NCBI GenBank assembly: GCA_965214865.1
Contig: CBDCCN010000004.1
Location: 1,612,001 to 1,676,000, forward strand
Length of the DNA stretch: 64,000 nucleotides
From: WTFV01 sp965214865
GTDB taxonomy: Bacteria > Acidobacteriota > Vicinamibacteria > Vicinamibacterales > UBA8438
Direction of reading: 5' to 3'
The notes under the pieces are model-generated. The model did no database searches. It was not told the origin of the DNA and was given only the letters and a program-made list of their open reading frames with translations. Every line of letters begins with the position of its first letter. Position 1 is the first letter of the stretch. Shown here one piece after another: positions 56,862 through 64,000 of this stretch. The position numbers and the translations under genes are program-made.

Positions 56862-59111
56862 ATGCTGCATCAACGCGACGGGTACCTGACCCGCGATCTG
56901 CTCCGTACGCCCGGCGGCTTCGGCCTCGGGCAGGTTCCGGCGAAGCGCAAGCCCGACGCCACCACCGACATGGTGTGCGGCTACTGTTCCACCGGCTGCA
57001 GCCTCACCGTTCACCTCAAGGACGGCGAGGCGGTGGGCCTCACTCCGGCCGCCGGGTACCCGGTGAACCGTGGCGTCGCCTGTCCCAAGGGCTGGGAGGC
57101 GCTGTCCGTGCTCGAGGCGGGCGACCGCGCCACCACGCCGCTCCTGCGGGACGCATCCGGCGTCCGGCGCCCGGTAAGCTGGGACAAGGCGCTGCGGACG
57201 ATGGTCGAGCGCTTCAAGGCGATCCAGGCCCGACACGGGACCGAGGCGGTGGCGTTCCTCGGCACGGGGCAGATGCCGACCGAGGAGCTGGCGCTGCTCG
57301 GCGCGCTCGCGAAATTCGGGATGGGCATGGCGCACGGCGACGGCAACACGCGCCAGTGCATGGCGACCTCCGTCGTGGCCTACAAGCAGGCGTTCGGGTT
57401 CGATGCGCCTCCCTACACCTACCGGGACTTCGAGGAGTCGGACGTCATCGTGTTCATCGGGGCCAACCCGTGCCTCGCGCACCCCATCCTGTGGGAGCGC
57501 GTGCTCCGCAATCCGGGAGATCCGACCATCGTGGTCATCGATCCGCGCGTCACCGAGACGGCGATGCAGGCGACCGAGCACCTCGCGATTCGTCCGAAGT
57601 CCGACCAGGCGCTCTTCTACGGCCTCGCGCGGATCCTTATCGAGCGCGACTGGATCGACCGGGCCTACGTCGACGCGCACACGCACGGCTTCGACGAGTA
57701 CGCGGCGGCGGTCGAGCCGTACACCCTAGACCGGGTGGCCGAGGCGACGGGACTCGAAGCGGAGGCCGTCGAACGGCTCGCGGAGACGATCCACGGCGGC
57801 GCGCGGGTGTCGTTCTGGTGGACGATGGGCGTCAACCAGAGCTACCAGGGGGTGCGCACCGCGCAGAGCATCATCAACCTGGCGCTGGCGACCGGCAACA
57901 TCGGGCGGCCCGGCACCGGGGCGAACTCCATCACCGGCCAGTGCAACGCGATGGGCTCGCGCCTGTTCAGCAACACGACCAGCCTGCTCGGCGGTCACGA
58001 CTTCGCGAACCCGGATCACCGGGAGAAGGTGGCGCGGGTGCTCGACATCGACCCGGCGGTCATCCCCAACCGCGCGAGCCGGGCCTACCACGAGATCATC
58101 GAAGGGATTCTCCGCGAGCGGATCAAGGGGCTCTGGGTCGTCTGCACCAACACCGCCCACTCGTGGATCAACCAGGGCCAGGCGCGCGACGTCCTCGGCC
58201 GCCTCGACTGCTTGGTGGTGCAGGACATGTACGACAGCACCGAGACGGTCCGGATGGCCGACCTCGTCCTGCCGGCGGCCGGGTGGGGCGAGAAGGACGG
58301 GACCTTCATCAACTCCGAGCGGCGCATCGGGCGGATCCGGAAGGTGGCCCGCGCGCCGGGGCAGGCCCTCGCCGACTTTTCCATCTTCAAGCTGGTGGCC
58401 GAGTACTGGGGCTGCGGCGAGATGTTCCGGGCGTGGCGCTCGCCGGCCGCGACGTTCCAGATCCTGAAGCGGCTCTCGGCCGGCCGGCCGTGCGACATCA
58501 CGGGCATCGACGGCTACGAGATGCTGGACGAGCGGGGCGGCATCCAGTGGCCGTTTCCACTTTCCGCCCGGGCTTCCGAGGTCGAACGCGCCTCCGGGCA
58601 GGGCGTTCCGGCGGCCTCGACCGATGCCGAGAACCCGGACGCGAGAGCCGAGCGGCGCCTCTTCGAGAACGGGCGCTACTATCACCCGGACGGCCGCGCC
58701 CGCTTCCTCTACGAGGACCCGCGCCCGCTCCCGGAGCCGCCGAACGACCGGTTCCCGCTGCTCCTCCTGACCGGCCGGGGCAGCGCGGCGCAATGGCACA
58801 CCCAGACCCGCACCGCGAAGTCGGCCGTCCTGCGCAAGCTCTACCCCGCGCAGGTCTACGTCGAGATCAATCCCATCGACGCCAGGTCTCGCGGCATCGC
58901 CACCAGCGACGCCGTCCACGTCGAGTCCCGCCGCGGCCGCATCACCGCCACCGCGTTCGTCACCCGCTCCGTGCAGGCGGGCCACCTCTTCGTTCCGATG
59001 CACTACGATGCGACGAACCGGCTCACCGACGCCGTCTTCGACCCCTACTCGAAGCAGCCCTCGTACAAGGCGTGCGCCGTCGAGCTGCGTCCGGTCGCGG
59101 CGGGCGGGTAA
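56862..59111 (+). CDS. Molybdopterin nitrate reductase, assimilatory NarB/NasC type
   Basis: A 749-residue catalytic subunit. The N-terminal [4Fe-4S] site is CGYCSTGCSLTVHL plus a later Cys in RGVACPKGW. The Mo-coordinating Cys is probably Cys166 in DGNTRQCMATSVVAYKQAFG, the position seen in Nap/NarB enzymes. Further family blocks are VIVFIGANPCLAHPILWERV, WTMGVNQSYQGVRTAQSIIN, TGNIGRPGTGANSITGQCNA and ADLVLPAAGWGEKDGTFINS, ending LTGRGSAAQWHTQTRT. There is no Tat signal, so it is cytoplasmic, as assimilatory enzymes are. It starts 4 bases after the DmsBC fusion gene without a clear ribosome site, so it is probably translated by coupling. Confidence 0.9.
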   Translation: MLHQRDGYLTRDLLRTPGGFGLGQVPAKRKPDATTDMVCGYCSTGCSLTVHLKDGEAVGLTPAAGYPVNRGVACPKGWEALSVLEAGDRATTPLLRDASGVRRPVSWDKALRTMVERFKAIQARHGTEAVAFLGTGQMPTEELALLGALAKFGMGMAHGDGNTRQCMATSVVAYKQAFGFDAPPYTYRDFEESDVIVFIGANPCLAHPILWERVLRNPGDPTIVVIDPRVTETAMQATEHLAIRPKSDQALFYGLARILIERDWIDRAYVDAHTHGFDEYAAAVEPYTLDRVAEATGLEAEAVERLAETIHGGARVSFWWTMGVNQSYQGVRTAQSIINLALATGNIGRPGTGANSITGQCNAMGSRLFSNTTSLLGGHDFANPDHREKVARVLDIDPAVIPNRASRAYHEIIEGILRERIKGLWVVCTNTAHSWINQGQARDVLGRLDCLVVQDMYDSTETVRMADLVLPAAGWGEKDGTFINSERRIGRIRKVARAPGQALADFSIFKLVAEYWGCGEMFRAWRSPAATFQILKRLSAGRPCDITGIDGYEMLDERGGIQWPFPLSARASEVERASGQGVPAASTDAENPDARAERRLFENGRYYHPDGRARFLYEDPRPLPEPPNDRFPLLLLTGRGSAAQWHTQTRTAKSAVLRKLYPAQVYVEINPIDARSRGIATSDAVHVESRRGRITATAFVTRSVQAGHLFVPMHYDATNRLTDAVFDPYSKQPSYKACAVELRPVAAGG

Positions 59112-59139
59112 CCTGGCGGCCGGCCCGGGGCAGGCTGCG

Positions 59140-60162
59140 ATGATGGAGATGCGGATGAACGGACGGGTGCAGCAGGAAGAGCGGAAGGCCGGAAAGACCC
59201 TGATCTTCGGTTTCGACGGCACCGGCAACGACCCGAGTGACGCCAACGCCTTCATGGAAGACGAGAGCATCAGCAATGTGCTGAAGCTGCACATTCTGAT
59301 GGGCGGCGGATTACAGTCCGATCGGTCCGACACGCGGACGCCGAATGGGTCGCTTCAGGTCACGCACTACTACAACGGCATCGGCACGCGCGAGGGAGGC
59401 GCGTCCGTTCCGTTGCTGGGACGTCTGATCCGGGCGGTAGGCGGGAAGATCAACATGGCGTTCGCGCCGACGTTCGGCGATGCGCGGCGTATTCTGAACG
59501 AGGCCAGGGCGGACCTGCGAAAGGCGGGTTGCCGTGAGGGCTGCTTGTGTTCGGCTTCAGCCGAGGCGCAGCCCTGGCCCGGAAGTTCACCAGTGAGATT
59601 CTCGCTGGCGACGAGAAATGCACCGTCTCGTTCCTCGGGCGGTGCATCTGGTGTCCCTGGACGAAGATCGAATGTCTTCGTTTAGCGGGGTCCGGGCAAA
59701 TCCGCGTGTTGGGGGGGTAAAGGTCTTGATGCGCGGTGCCGATAGAGAAGGGGCGTGGGCCTGCTGCGCCGCATCCGCGCCATCTTGGACAAAGCTCCTC
59801 CCGAGGAGCAGGGCAAGCAGTTGGCGGATATCGAGGCGGACGATGTCGTGGTTCATCCCATGGTTTCGGGCAGGATGCATACACATGGCGGCCTGCTGGC
59901 CAAGGCGGGCGATCAGGAACCACGGGCCGTTCACGTCTGTGATCATGATCGGCCCAGCCGCCGCCGGGAGGACGTTCCGCTCGTCCATTGGTCGGTCAAG
60001 GAACGGTTCGATCGCGTGCCCGACTATCGCCCTGCGGCGCTGCGAGGCGTGAAGTTCAGGTTGTTGGGGAAAGACGGCGAGGAGAGTCGCGTCATCGACG
60101 GCATCGCGGGCCTCCGCGAGTATCGGTTGCAGGGATCCGCAACGGCGCCGCCGGGAAGCTGA
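59140..60162 (+). pseudogene. Broken DUF2235 alpha/beta-hydrolase (Tle1-like phospholipase family) gene
   Basis: The first frame reads LIFGFDGTGNDP, then INMAFAPTFGDARRILNEAR, the conserved start of DUF2235. Near 59540 the frame breaks: the nucleophile motif LLVFGFSRGAALARKFTSEI (G-x-S-x-G) appears in another frame, which then meets a stop after GSGQIRVLGG. A third piece at 59755-60162 ends HWSVKERFDRVPDYRPAAL, resembling the family C terminus. With at least two interruptions and lost sequence between, it is very unlikely to be active. DUF2235 proteins include type VI secretion phospholipase effectors, but no secretion genes are nearby. Confidence 0.82.
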
Positions 60163-60234
60163 CCTCCCCTGATCCGGGTTTGACGGCAGCGGTACAATTC
60201 ACGGACTCCCAACGAGTTGGGTGAGCCCCGAACC

Positions 60235-60834
60235 ATGACGACGACCCCGATCGACACACGCCGGGCGCTCCGGGATCTCCTGGACAGCCGCGCGGCGCGG
60301 ACCGGTGAGATCACGCTCACCACCGGCGCGAAATCGAACTTCTACTTCGACTGCAAGCCGGTGACGCTGAGTGCGGACGGCGCCTACCTGACCGGGACGG
60401 CCTTCCTCGATGCGCTGGAGCGACTCCCCGAACGGCCCGGGGCCGTCGGCGGGTTGACGCACGGCGCAGACCCCATCGTCAGCGCCATGGTGGTGCTGTC
60501 GCACGTCCGGGGACGTCCGATCGACGGGTTCTACGTGCGCAAGGAACCGAAGCGGCACGGCACCCGGCGTCGCATCGAGAATCCGCCGGAACCGGGAACG
60601 AAGGTGGTGATCGTCGACGACGTCGTCACGACCGGCGGGTCGCTGCTGCAGGCCGTGCGGGAGGCGCGCGAGGCCGGCTGCGAGGTCGTCGCCGTGCTGG
60701 CTCTCGTCGACCGGGAGGAGCAGCACGGCGCGTCCCGCATTCGCGAGGCCGTCGATACCTACGTCCCGCTCTACACCCGGAGCGACTTTCCGCGCCTCGC
60801 CGGCGTCGCGGAGCCGGTCGGCCTCGAACCGTGA
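60235..60834 (+). CDS. pyrE: Orotate phosphoribosyltransferase
   Basis: Joins orotate and PRPP to give OMP in pyrimidine synthesis. The PRPP-binding signature VVIVDDVVTTGGSLLQAV is intact, and the N-terminal block LTTGAKSNFYFDCKPVTLS and the KEPKRHGTRRRIE flexible loop with its catalytic Lys/His are typical. The length of 199 residues from the ATG at 60235 is normal; a TTG at 60217 would add six residues. It is convergent with mutM 45 bases away and stands behind the broken DUF2235 gene. Confidence 0.95.
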   Translation: MTTTPIDTRRALRDLLDSRAARTGEITLTTGAKSNFYFDCKPVTLSADGAYLTGTAFLDALERLPERPGAVGGLTHGADPIVSAMVVLSHVRGRPIDGFYVRKEPKRHGTRRRIENPPEPGTKVVIVDDVVTTGGSLLQAVREAREAGCEVVAVLALVDREEQHGASRIREAVDTYVPLYTRSDFPRLAGVAEPVGLEP

Positions 60835-60879
60835 CCTCGGCACGCACTCGGGAACTTGGCGCCCGCACCCGGACACCCG

Positions 60880-61689
60880 TCACCGCCGCCGCTGGCAACG
60901 CGGGCAGAAGTGCGTGCTCCGCTGCGCCACGAGCACGCGCCGCACGCGCGTCCGGCAGGTTACGCACGGCTCGCCGCCCCTGCCGTAGATCCGGATCTGC
61001 CGCTGGAAGCGCCCTTGCGCGCCGCGGCTGTCGCGGTAGTCGCGGATGCTGGCGCCCCCGGCGTCGATGGCGTCGAGCAGCACGGTCTGGATGGCCCGGT
61101 GCAGGTCGCGCGCCTTGCGCGGACCGACGCCGGCGGCGCTCCGGAGCGGATGCAGGCGGGCGCGGAACAGCGCCTCGTCCGCGTAGATGTTGCCGAGACC
61201 GCGCAGGAATTCCTGGTCGAGGAGCAGCGCCTTGAGCCGCGCCCCGCGCGACCGCAGCCGGACCGCGAACTCGTCGCACCCGATCGCCAGCGGGTCCGGG
61301 CCCAGCGCAGCCAGTCGCGCCGGCAGCCGCTCGGACCACTGCCAGCGGCCGAACTTGCGGATGTCCTGGAACACCACCGCGGTCCCGTCGTCCAGGGACA
61401 TGCTGGCTCGTGTGAACGCGCCGGGCGCGCCGTTCACGAGCAGTTTGCCGGTCATGCGCAGGTGGACCACCAGCAACGAGCCGCACTCGTCCTTGCGCAG
61501 TCGGAACAGCAGGTACTTCCCGTAGCGTTCGAGCCGATCGATGCGCTGGCCGGCCAGTCGCGCCTCGGTTGCGCGAGGGTCGCCGGCGCAGGTCCGCGGC
61601 CAGGCGAACGAGACCGCCGCAATCGTCCGCCCCTCGACGACGGGGGCCAGCGAGCGCCGCACCGTCTCGACTTCGGGGAGCTCGGGCAT
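60880..61689 (-). CDS. mutM: Formamidopyrimidine-DNA glycosylase
   Basis: Excises 8-oxoguanine and ring-opened purines and cuts the abasic site. The catalytic N terminus PELPEVETVRRSL (Pro2 Schiff base, Glu3) is intact. The conserved Lys lies in RLERYGKYLLFRL, the helix-two-turn-helix is at FLRGLGNIYADEALFRARLHP, and the C-terminal zinc finger has CVTC and CPRC pairs around TRVRRVLVAQRSTHF. The length of 269 residues is standard. Its ATG is followed upstream by the short repeat tract at the sirtuin 3' end. Confidence 0.96.
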   Translation of the reverse strand: MPELPEVETVRRSLAPVVEGRTIAAVSFAWPRTCAGDPRATEARLAGQRIDRLERYGKYLLFRLRKDECGSLLVVHLRMTGKLLVNGAPGAFTRASMSLDDGTAVVFQDIRKFGRWQWSERLPARLAALGPDPLAIGCDEFAVRLRSRGARLKALLLDQEFLRGLGNIYADEALFRARLHPLRSAAGVGPRKARDLHRAIQTVLLDAIDAGGASIRDYRDSRGAQGRFQRQIRIYGRGGEPCVTCRTRVRRVLVAQRSTHFCPRCQRRR

Positions 61690-61710
61690 CGGTGGTCTTC
61701 CGGCAGGCGT

Positions 61711-61762
61711 CCCGGCGGGTCGTCACGCTTCCCGGCGGGTCGTCACCCCGGCGGGGCGTCAC
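61711..61762. repeat. Three copies of a 16-bp repeat at the sirtuin 3' end
   Basis: CCCGGCGGGTCGTCAC occurs at 61711-61726 and 61731-61746, with a third copy (one change, CCCGGCGGGGCGTCAC) at 61747-61762. The last copy codes for the final residues of the sirtuin (RTGDAPPG). The tract probably arose by slippage; the tail of the protein may be non-conserved as a result. Confidence 0.9.
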
Positions 61763-62528
61763 CAGTGCGTGGCGGCGTCGCTACTCCTTCCCGGTGGACC
61801 AGCGCGGGCAGGACGGCGCCGATCTCGCCCCGCACCACCGCGTCCGCGATGCCGTCGAGCGGGGTCGGGTCGCGGTTGACGATGATCAGCCGCGCGCCGG
61901 CCTGCCGGGCCACCCGCGGGATCGATGCGGCCGGTTCGACCACCAGCGAGGACCCGACCGTGAGCAGAAGGTCGCACGTCTCGGCCGCGATCTGCGCCCG
62001 CACCATCACGTCGTGCGGCATCGCCTGCCCGAACGAAATCGTCGCCGGCTTGAGGAACCCCCCGCACTGCCGGCAGCACGGCGCCTTCTCGCCGTCCTCG
62101 ATGCGCCGGCACGCCTCGTCCGACGTGATCCGGTCGCCGCACGTCAGGCAGACCGCCTCGGTCGTGGTGCCGTGCAGCTCCAGCACCTTGTCGGCAGGTA
62201 ATCCGGACCGCTGGTGCAGGCGTTCGATGTTCTGCGTGATCAGGGCGTCGAGCCGGCCCTGCCGGTGGAGCTCGACGAAGGCGTAGTGCCCGGCGTTCGG
62301 CTGCGCGTCACGCATGGCGGGCCAGCCGGCCACCTTCTGCCGCCAGTACTCGATGCGTCCCGCCTCGCTGGCGACGAACTCCTGGAAGTCGACGATCCGG
62401 TTCTGCGCCCACACCCCGTTCGGGCTGCGGAAGTCCGGGACGCCGGACTCCGTCGAGATGCCGGCGCCGGTGAAGCCGACGACCCGCGACGCCCCCGCGA
62501 CCAGCTTCCGGGCGGCCTGCTCTTCCAT
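61743..62528 (-). CDS. cobB: NAD-dependent protein deacylase, sirtuin (Sir2) family
   Basis: Removes acyl groups from protein lysines using NAD. The NAD-binding block GFTGAGISTESGVPDFRSPNG, the catalytic-region TQNIERLHQRSG, the base His in ELHGT, two zinc Cys pairs (CLTC and CRQC), and the nucleotide blocks VGSSLVVEPA and IIVNRDPTP are present. The usual SFGExLP motif reads SFGQAMP here. The length of 261 residues is normal. The last ten residues overlap a 16-bp repeat tract. The gene symbol is used in the broad family sense. The truncated ParA frame lies immediately upstream. Confidence 0.92.
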   Translation of the reverse strand: MEEQAARKLVAGASRVVGFTGAGISTESGVPDFRSPNGVWAQNRIVDFQEFVASEAGRIEYWRQKVAGWPAMRDAQPNAGHYAFVELHRQGRLDALITQNIERLHQRSGLPADKVLELHGTTTEAVCLTCGDRITSDEACRRIEDGEKAPCCRQCGGFLKPATISFGQAMPHDVMVRAQIAAETCDLLLTVGSSLVVEPAASIPRVARQAGARLIIVNRDPTPLDGIADAVVRGEIGAVLPALVHREGVATPPRTGDAPPG

Positions 62529-62539
62529 GCCGGGATCCT

Positions 62540-62979
62540 ATACGCGACTGGATGCCGAGCCTGCGAAGGCCCGCACGCAGAACGCGCCACAGAGCCGAGA
62601 GGACGCGGAACGCGCGAGGCTTGCGGTCCAGGCAGTCCGGCTACTGGCTGGAGAGCTCGTCTTCCGCGGCGGACAACGCGAGGTCGCCCACCGCCAGGCC
62701 GAGCCCGGGGGTCGGATGCTCCACGTGCGGCGCCGCCACGTCCCCGGCGCCTTCGAGCAGCGGTTGTATCGCGCCGTAGACGGTTCTTCTCCCGTCGCCT
62801 TCGGCCCACAGGGTCTCCAACCGGCCGTCGTCGAGGAACATGCTGGTCAGGTTCGCCTGCGGGTCGAGATCCGCGGCCACCACGTTCACGCCGAGGTCCG
62901 CGTACATCCAGGTCAGGTGATACACGAGCGATGTCTTGCCGACGCCGCCCTTGTTGTCGAAGAAGGTGACGGTCTTCAT
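62540..62979 (-). pseudogene. Interrupted ParA-family ATPase gene
   Basis: The first 112 codons encode a normal ParA N terminus: deviant Walker A KGGVGKTS (residues 10-17), DLDPQANLTSMFLDD, and a GDLALSAAEDELS segment. A TAG stop at 62643-62641 interrupts it, but reading through gives PDCLDRKPRAFRVLSALWRV, the expected continuation (normally W-P-x-C-L-D). A TGG-to-TAG change explains it. The rest of the gene is missing or lost before the sirtuin start at 62528. Upstream it overlaps an ATP-binding-protein remnant by ATGA, showing that the two were once one unit. Confidence 0.8.
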
Positions 62980-63190
62980 CCCGCCGGCCTCAAGGTGACC
63001 GCGACCTGCGTGGGCTCGAAGTCGAACGCCGCCGGCGGGTTCCCGTTGTCGCGCAGCGCCTCGCTCGCCAGGGGTACCCCAGGCCGAAGCGCTGGCCGAA
63101 GCCGAGGTGGCGCATGATCTCCGCCACGAGGGAATTGCGGTAGTCGGTCACGCCCCTACCGAAATTCTCGGACGTCACCTGGCCGTACAG
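62976..63190 (-). pseudogene. C-terminal remnant of a RecG-like/AlbA_2 ATP-binding protein gene
   Basis: YGQVTSENFGRGVTDYRNSL, then EIMRHLGFGQRFGLG is the recognisable C-terminal region of ATP-binding proteins of the AlbA_2/RecG-like type (typically TDYRNPLIAE..LGFVQRFGVGI). Near 63071-63080 one base is missing, and the matching continuation PLASEALRDNGNPPAAFDFE and TQVAVTLRPAG appears in another frame, ending at a stop that overlaps the ParA ATG. Nothing upstream of 63190 is convincing, so the N-terminal part is lost. Confidence 0.72.
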
Positions 63191-63303
63191 CGCTGGGACG
63201 TCCGGCGGGCGTGGCGCCCGCCGCGCGTGATGATCGTCGAGGAGCGGCGATTCGTGGATGCGCGACGATCGCCCGGGGAGCGGCGCTTCGCGAAGCAGCC
63301 GCG

Positions 63304-64000
63304 TCAGCGCGAAGCGCCGCTGTCGCAGTATCCCAGGCGGTACCAGAGCGGCACGAGGGCGATGCCCGCCATGATCAATCCGCCGCGCCACGCTGCGTCG
63401 ACGGGAAACCATCCCGGCGCCGGACTGCCCGCGAGCCACGATCCGATGCCGACGAGCAGGCAGAAGACCGACAGCCCGCAGCTCCCCGTGGCCGCGAGCG
63501 CCCGCCCCAGGCGCCGGGGGCCGTCATCCGCCGGCGCGCCGGCGTCCCGCGCGATCGGCTTCCAGAAGCCGACCGGCCGGACCTGCCGATAGAACGCGGC
63601 GAGCCGCTTCCGGTCCTCCGGGCCCGCGACGCGGATCGCGACGAGCGCCGCCGCCGTCGCGATCGCCGCCACGAGCAGCAGCCGGAGGGCGTGGCGATCG
63701 TCGTCGACGCAGACCATCAGCAGGGGAGCCGCGACCAGCGACGCGAGCACCGCCGCGATCTCCGCCCAGGCGTTCATCCGCCACCAGACCCAGCGCAGAA
63801 TCAGCACCACGCCCATTCCCGCCCCGAGCAGCAGGCTGGTCTGCCAGGCGGCGTTGATCGACGTGAGTTGCGTCATGATCACGAGGGCGATGCCCACCAG
63901 CAGCACGTTCGCGCCGCGCGCCACCCACACCAGCGATCGGCCGCTCGGCTCCCGTCCCAGCCAGAGCTGGCACACGAACCGCCTGTAGATATCGTTGGTC
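63304..64000 (-). CDS. Sodium:solute symporter family protein, C-terminal part (5' end outside window)
   Basis: The frame runs through the window end; upstream of the GTG at 63975 it reads TNDIYRRF, matching the SSS family, so the start is outside. The visible 232 residues contain membrane helices and the conserved patch LILRWVWWRMNAWAEIAAVLAS, typical of SSS proteins of the Acidobacteriota and Bacteroidota. A cytoplasmic loop (GPEDRKRLAAFYRQVRPVGFWKP) precedes the last two helices. The transported solute cannot be told. Between it and the RecG-like remnant, 63191-63303 holds nothing recognisable. Confidence 0.83.
   Translation of the reverse strand, partial: TNDIYRRFVCQLWLGREPSGRSLVWVARGANVLLVGIALVIMTQLTSINAAWQTSLLLGAGMGVVLILRWVWWRMNAWAEIAAVLASLVAAPLLMVCVDDDRHALRLLLVAAIATAAALVAIRVAGPEDRKRLAAFYRQVRPVGFWKPIARDAGAPADDGPRRLGRALAATGSCGLSVFCLLVGIGSWLAGSPAPGWFPVDAAWRGGLIMAGIALVPLWYRLGYCDSGASR

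Noticed and set aside
61711..61762. CRISPR-like array
   Set aside because: The 16-bp units are too short, with 0-4-base gaps instead of spacers; no cas genes are nearby. No other CRISPR-like pattern was seen in the window.

Overview
The window is GC-rich, densely coding bacterial DNA. Its gene content suggests an Acidobacteriota member of the Vicinamibacteria type: an Oar-like TonB receptor with a carboxypeptidase-regulatory domain, CRTAC1-like ASPIC/UnbV proteins, secreted TPR proteins, PQQ dehydrogenase with a cytochrome partner, DUF4159 and an alginate-export porin. This placement is inferred from gene families; there is no rRNA or marker-gene phylogeny here.

Layout. 1-6.5 kb is housekeeping: the end of glmS, a PcrA/UvrD helicase, an FmdB-type zinc ribbon, galU, serS and tRNA-Ser(TGA). 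6.5-8.6 kb (minus) is a multihaem module: an octahaem HAO-family lipoprotein, a NapC/NrfH-type tetrahaem quinol dehydrogenase and a 70-residue membrane protein too short to stand out. 9-22.7 kb is a glycogen/alpha-glucan region (GAF-fused glucan phosphorylase, glgX, malQ, a sugar-1-phosphate nucleotidyltransferase, glgB, glgA), with an anti-sigma kinase/STAS pair and a frameshifted glgA 5' fragment in the middle. 22.8-29.3 kb has two MFS carriers, a PD40-like protein and an exported homologue of the N,N-dimethylformamidase large subunit. 29.4-41.5 kb is a surface/export region: a cytochrome c-copper monooxygenase-like-TPR fusion facing a five-gene minus-strand run, TonB receptor > CRTAC1 > TPR > CRTAC1 > TPR, which is a tandem duplication of one gene pair. 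41.8-48.2 kb carries a tyrosine phosphatase, a PQQ dehydrogenase with dihaem cytochrome, a VOC protein, DUF4159 and a porin.

48.2-50.2 kb is a decayed RND efflux gene bracketed by 156-157 bp direct repeats. Immediately after it lies the most striking system, 50.2-59.1 kb: a GG-N10-GC sigma-54-type promoter, a nitrate/nitrite MFS transporter, a 950-residue nitrite reductase fused to rubredoxin-like, Rieske and flavin/NAD(P)H reductase domains, a DmsB-DmsC fusion (iron-sulfur subunit plus membrane anchor) and a cytoplasmic molybdopterin nitrate reductase. Read together this looks like a compact nitrate assimilation operon in which nitrate reduction may draw on the quinol pool and nitrite reduction on NAD(P)H within a single polypeptide.

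59.1-64 kb holds a broken DUF2235 hydrolase, pyrE, mutM, a sirtuin, a broken ATP-binding-protein/ParA pair and the start-truncated end of a sodium:solute symporter. Gene remnants are frequent (glgA fragment, RND, DUF2235, ParA pair), and most lie next to short direct or tandem repeats.
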